Positions 5,903 to 6,477 of a stretch of DNA of 6,477 nucleotides are shown here, in pieces. The DNA comes from Labilibaculum sp041595635 (lineage in GTDB: Bacteria > Bacteroidota > Bacteroidia > Bacteroidales > Marinifilaceae). Position 1 is the first letter of the stretch, and the number at the start of each line of letters is the position of its first letter. The translations under genes and the position numbers were made by a program. The stretch is from contig NZ_JBFHJW010000106.1 of assembly GCF_041595635.1 (NCBI RefSeq), forward strand, positions 1 to 6,477, read 5' to 3'. The notes beneath the pieces are model-generated. The model did no database searches and was not told the DNA's origin. It worked only from the letters and a program-made list of their open reading frames with translations.

Positions 5903-6477
5903 ATGAAAAAATCTGATTTATCAATTCTGGCAATAGCGAGTCTGTTTTTATTTGCAACATCCTGCTCTGATGATGACGATTCAAGTGATGATGAAAATAC
6001 TGAACTAACAATCAATAACTACCTAATGATTGCAACCGGACAAACAGATGCTTTTGATGAAGATGGTAATGTAGTTACTAGTTTGGAAGAAGGGGATGAA
6101 TATTACGGTCAGGATGCTCATTACCTTAAAGGGGAATCTATGTCGTATCAAGATAATGGTGATGGTACCATTACCGACTTAAATACTGGTTTGATGTGGC
6201 AACAATCACCTGATGATGATGGCTTAAGTTGGGAAGAAGCGGTTGATTATTGTAATGATCTTGAATTGGGGGGATATACCGATTGGAGAATGCCAAGTTG
6301 TAAGGAACTATTTGCAATTAGCAATTTTGAGAGCGGATGGCCATATATTGATATATCCTACTTCGATTTAGCGGTAGATGTATCCAAAGATGAGCAGTAT
6401 TGGGCGAGTGATTACTATGTAGGTGTTACTGTTGAAGGCGGATCGGATGCTGCTTTTGGAGTGAATCACGTAACCGG
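5903..6477 (+). CDS. DUF1566-domain surface lipoprotein (partial, right edge)
   Basis: An ATG at 5903 opens a frame of 191 codons that is still open at the window end, so the C-terminus is missing. MKK plus a hydrophobic segment ends in the lipobox FATSC, making Cys21 the lipidation site. The next residues, SDDDD, fit the acid-rich signal that sends Bacteroidota lipoproteins to the outer face of the outer membrane. A Ser/Asp/Glu-rich linker reaches about residue 33. Then come ATGQTDAFDEDG (44-55), YYGQDAHY (67-74), DNGDGTITDLNTGLMWQQ (84-101), LSWEEAVDYCNDL (108-120), GGYTDWRMPSCKEL (123-136) and YWASD (166-170). The segment from 84 onward matches my recollection of the DUF1566 (Lcl C-terminal-like) family; its molecular function is not established for this subgroup. 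The gene was too short at the edge to be called automatically but the frame is convincing. A terminator and separate leader divide it from the SusD gene, so co-regulation is unproven. Confidence 0.88.
   Translation, partial: MKKSDLSILAIASLFLFATSCSDDDDSSDDENTELTINNYLMIATGQTDAFDEDGNVVTSLEEGDEYYGQDAHYLKGESMSYQDNGDGTITDLNTGLMWQQSPDDDGLSWEEAVDYCNDLELGGYTDWRMPSCKELFAISNFESGWPYIDISYFDLAVDVSKDEQYWASDYYVGVTVEGGSDAAFGVNHVT

Noticed and set aside
1..6477. CRISPR array, tRNA/rRNA, insertion sequence or phage att site
   Set aside because: No regularly spaced repeats, cloverleaf, transposase frame, terminal inverted repeats or integrase were seen on either strand.

Overview
The window looks like chromosomal DNA of a Bacteroidota bacterium. 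Evidence for this is a SusC/SusD outer-membrane pair, lipoproteins whose lipidated Cys is followed by acidic residues, AT-rich spacers, no Shine-Dalgarno sequences, and promoter-like sites resembling the Bacteroidota TTG / TAnnTTTG consensus. The acidic (Asp-rich) extracellular proteins would suit a marine or saline member of the phylum, but that is inference and I cannot name a genus.

Layout. Positions 1-371 (minus strand) hold the N-terminal 123 codons of a YcaQ/AlkZ-type winged-helix DNA glycosylase, cut by the left edge. Positions 372-1098 are a long, very AT-rich divergent spacer with no convincing gene. It holds a probable minus-strand promoter, a 34-35 bp imperfect direct repeat, a terminator-like hairpin, a tandem octamer and a perfect 11-bp inverted repeat. 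Positions 1099-4137 (+) encode a complete 1012-aa SusC/RagA-type TonB-dependent transporter. After 11 nt, positions 4149-5564 (+) encode a complete 471-aa SusD/RagB-type surface glycan-binding lipoprotein. A textbook terminator (12-bp stem, TTCG loop, T-run) at 5603-5634 closes this two-gene unit. A second regulatory spacer (to 5902) holds a palindromic operator-like site and a strong leader hairpin. From 5903 (+) a DUF1566 lipoprotein runs off the right edge.

How the genes work together. SusC and SusD homologues form one import machine: the lipoprotein is a lid over the barrel, captures a ligand (usually an oligosaccharide, sometimes a peptide), and the TonB-energised barrel takes it into the periplasm. 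No glycoside hydrolase, protease, ECF sigma/anti-sigma pair or hybrid two-component regulator is in the window, so the substrate cannot be read from context. The DUF1566 lipoprotein is probably surface-exposed, but the terminator and its own leader suggest it is transcribed separately. The DNA glycosylase is an unrelated, divergent housekeeping neighbour.

The genes belong to known families. The least explained material is the non-coding DNA: the upstream regions of both the SusC gene and the DUF1566 gene carry dyads and share short sequence blocks, which suggests regulation not assigned here. I saw no mobile element, CRISPR array, tRNA, rRNA or clearly new system.
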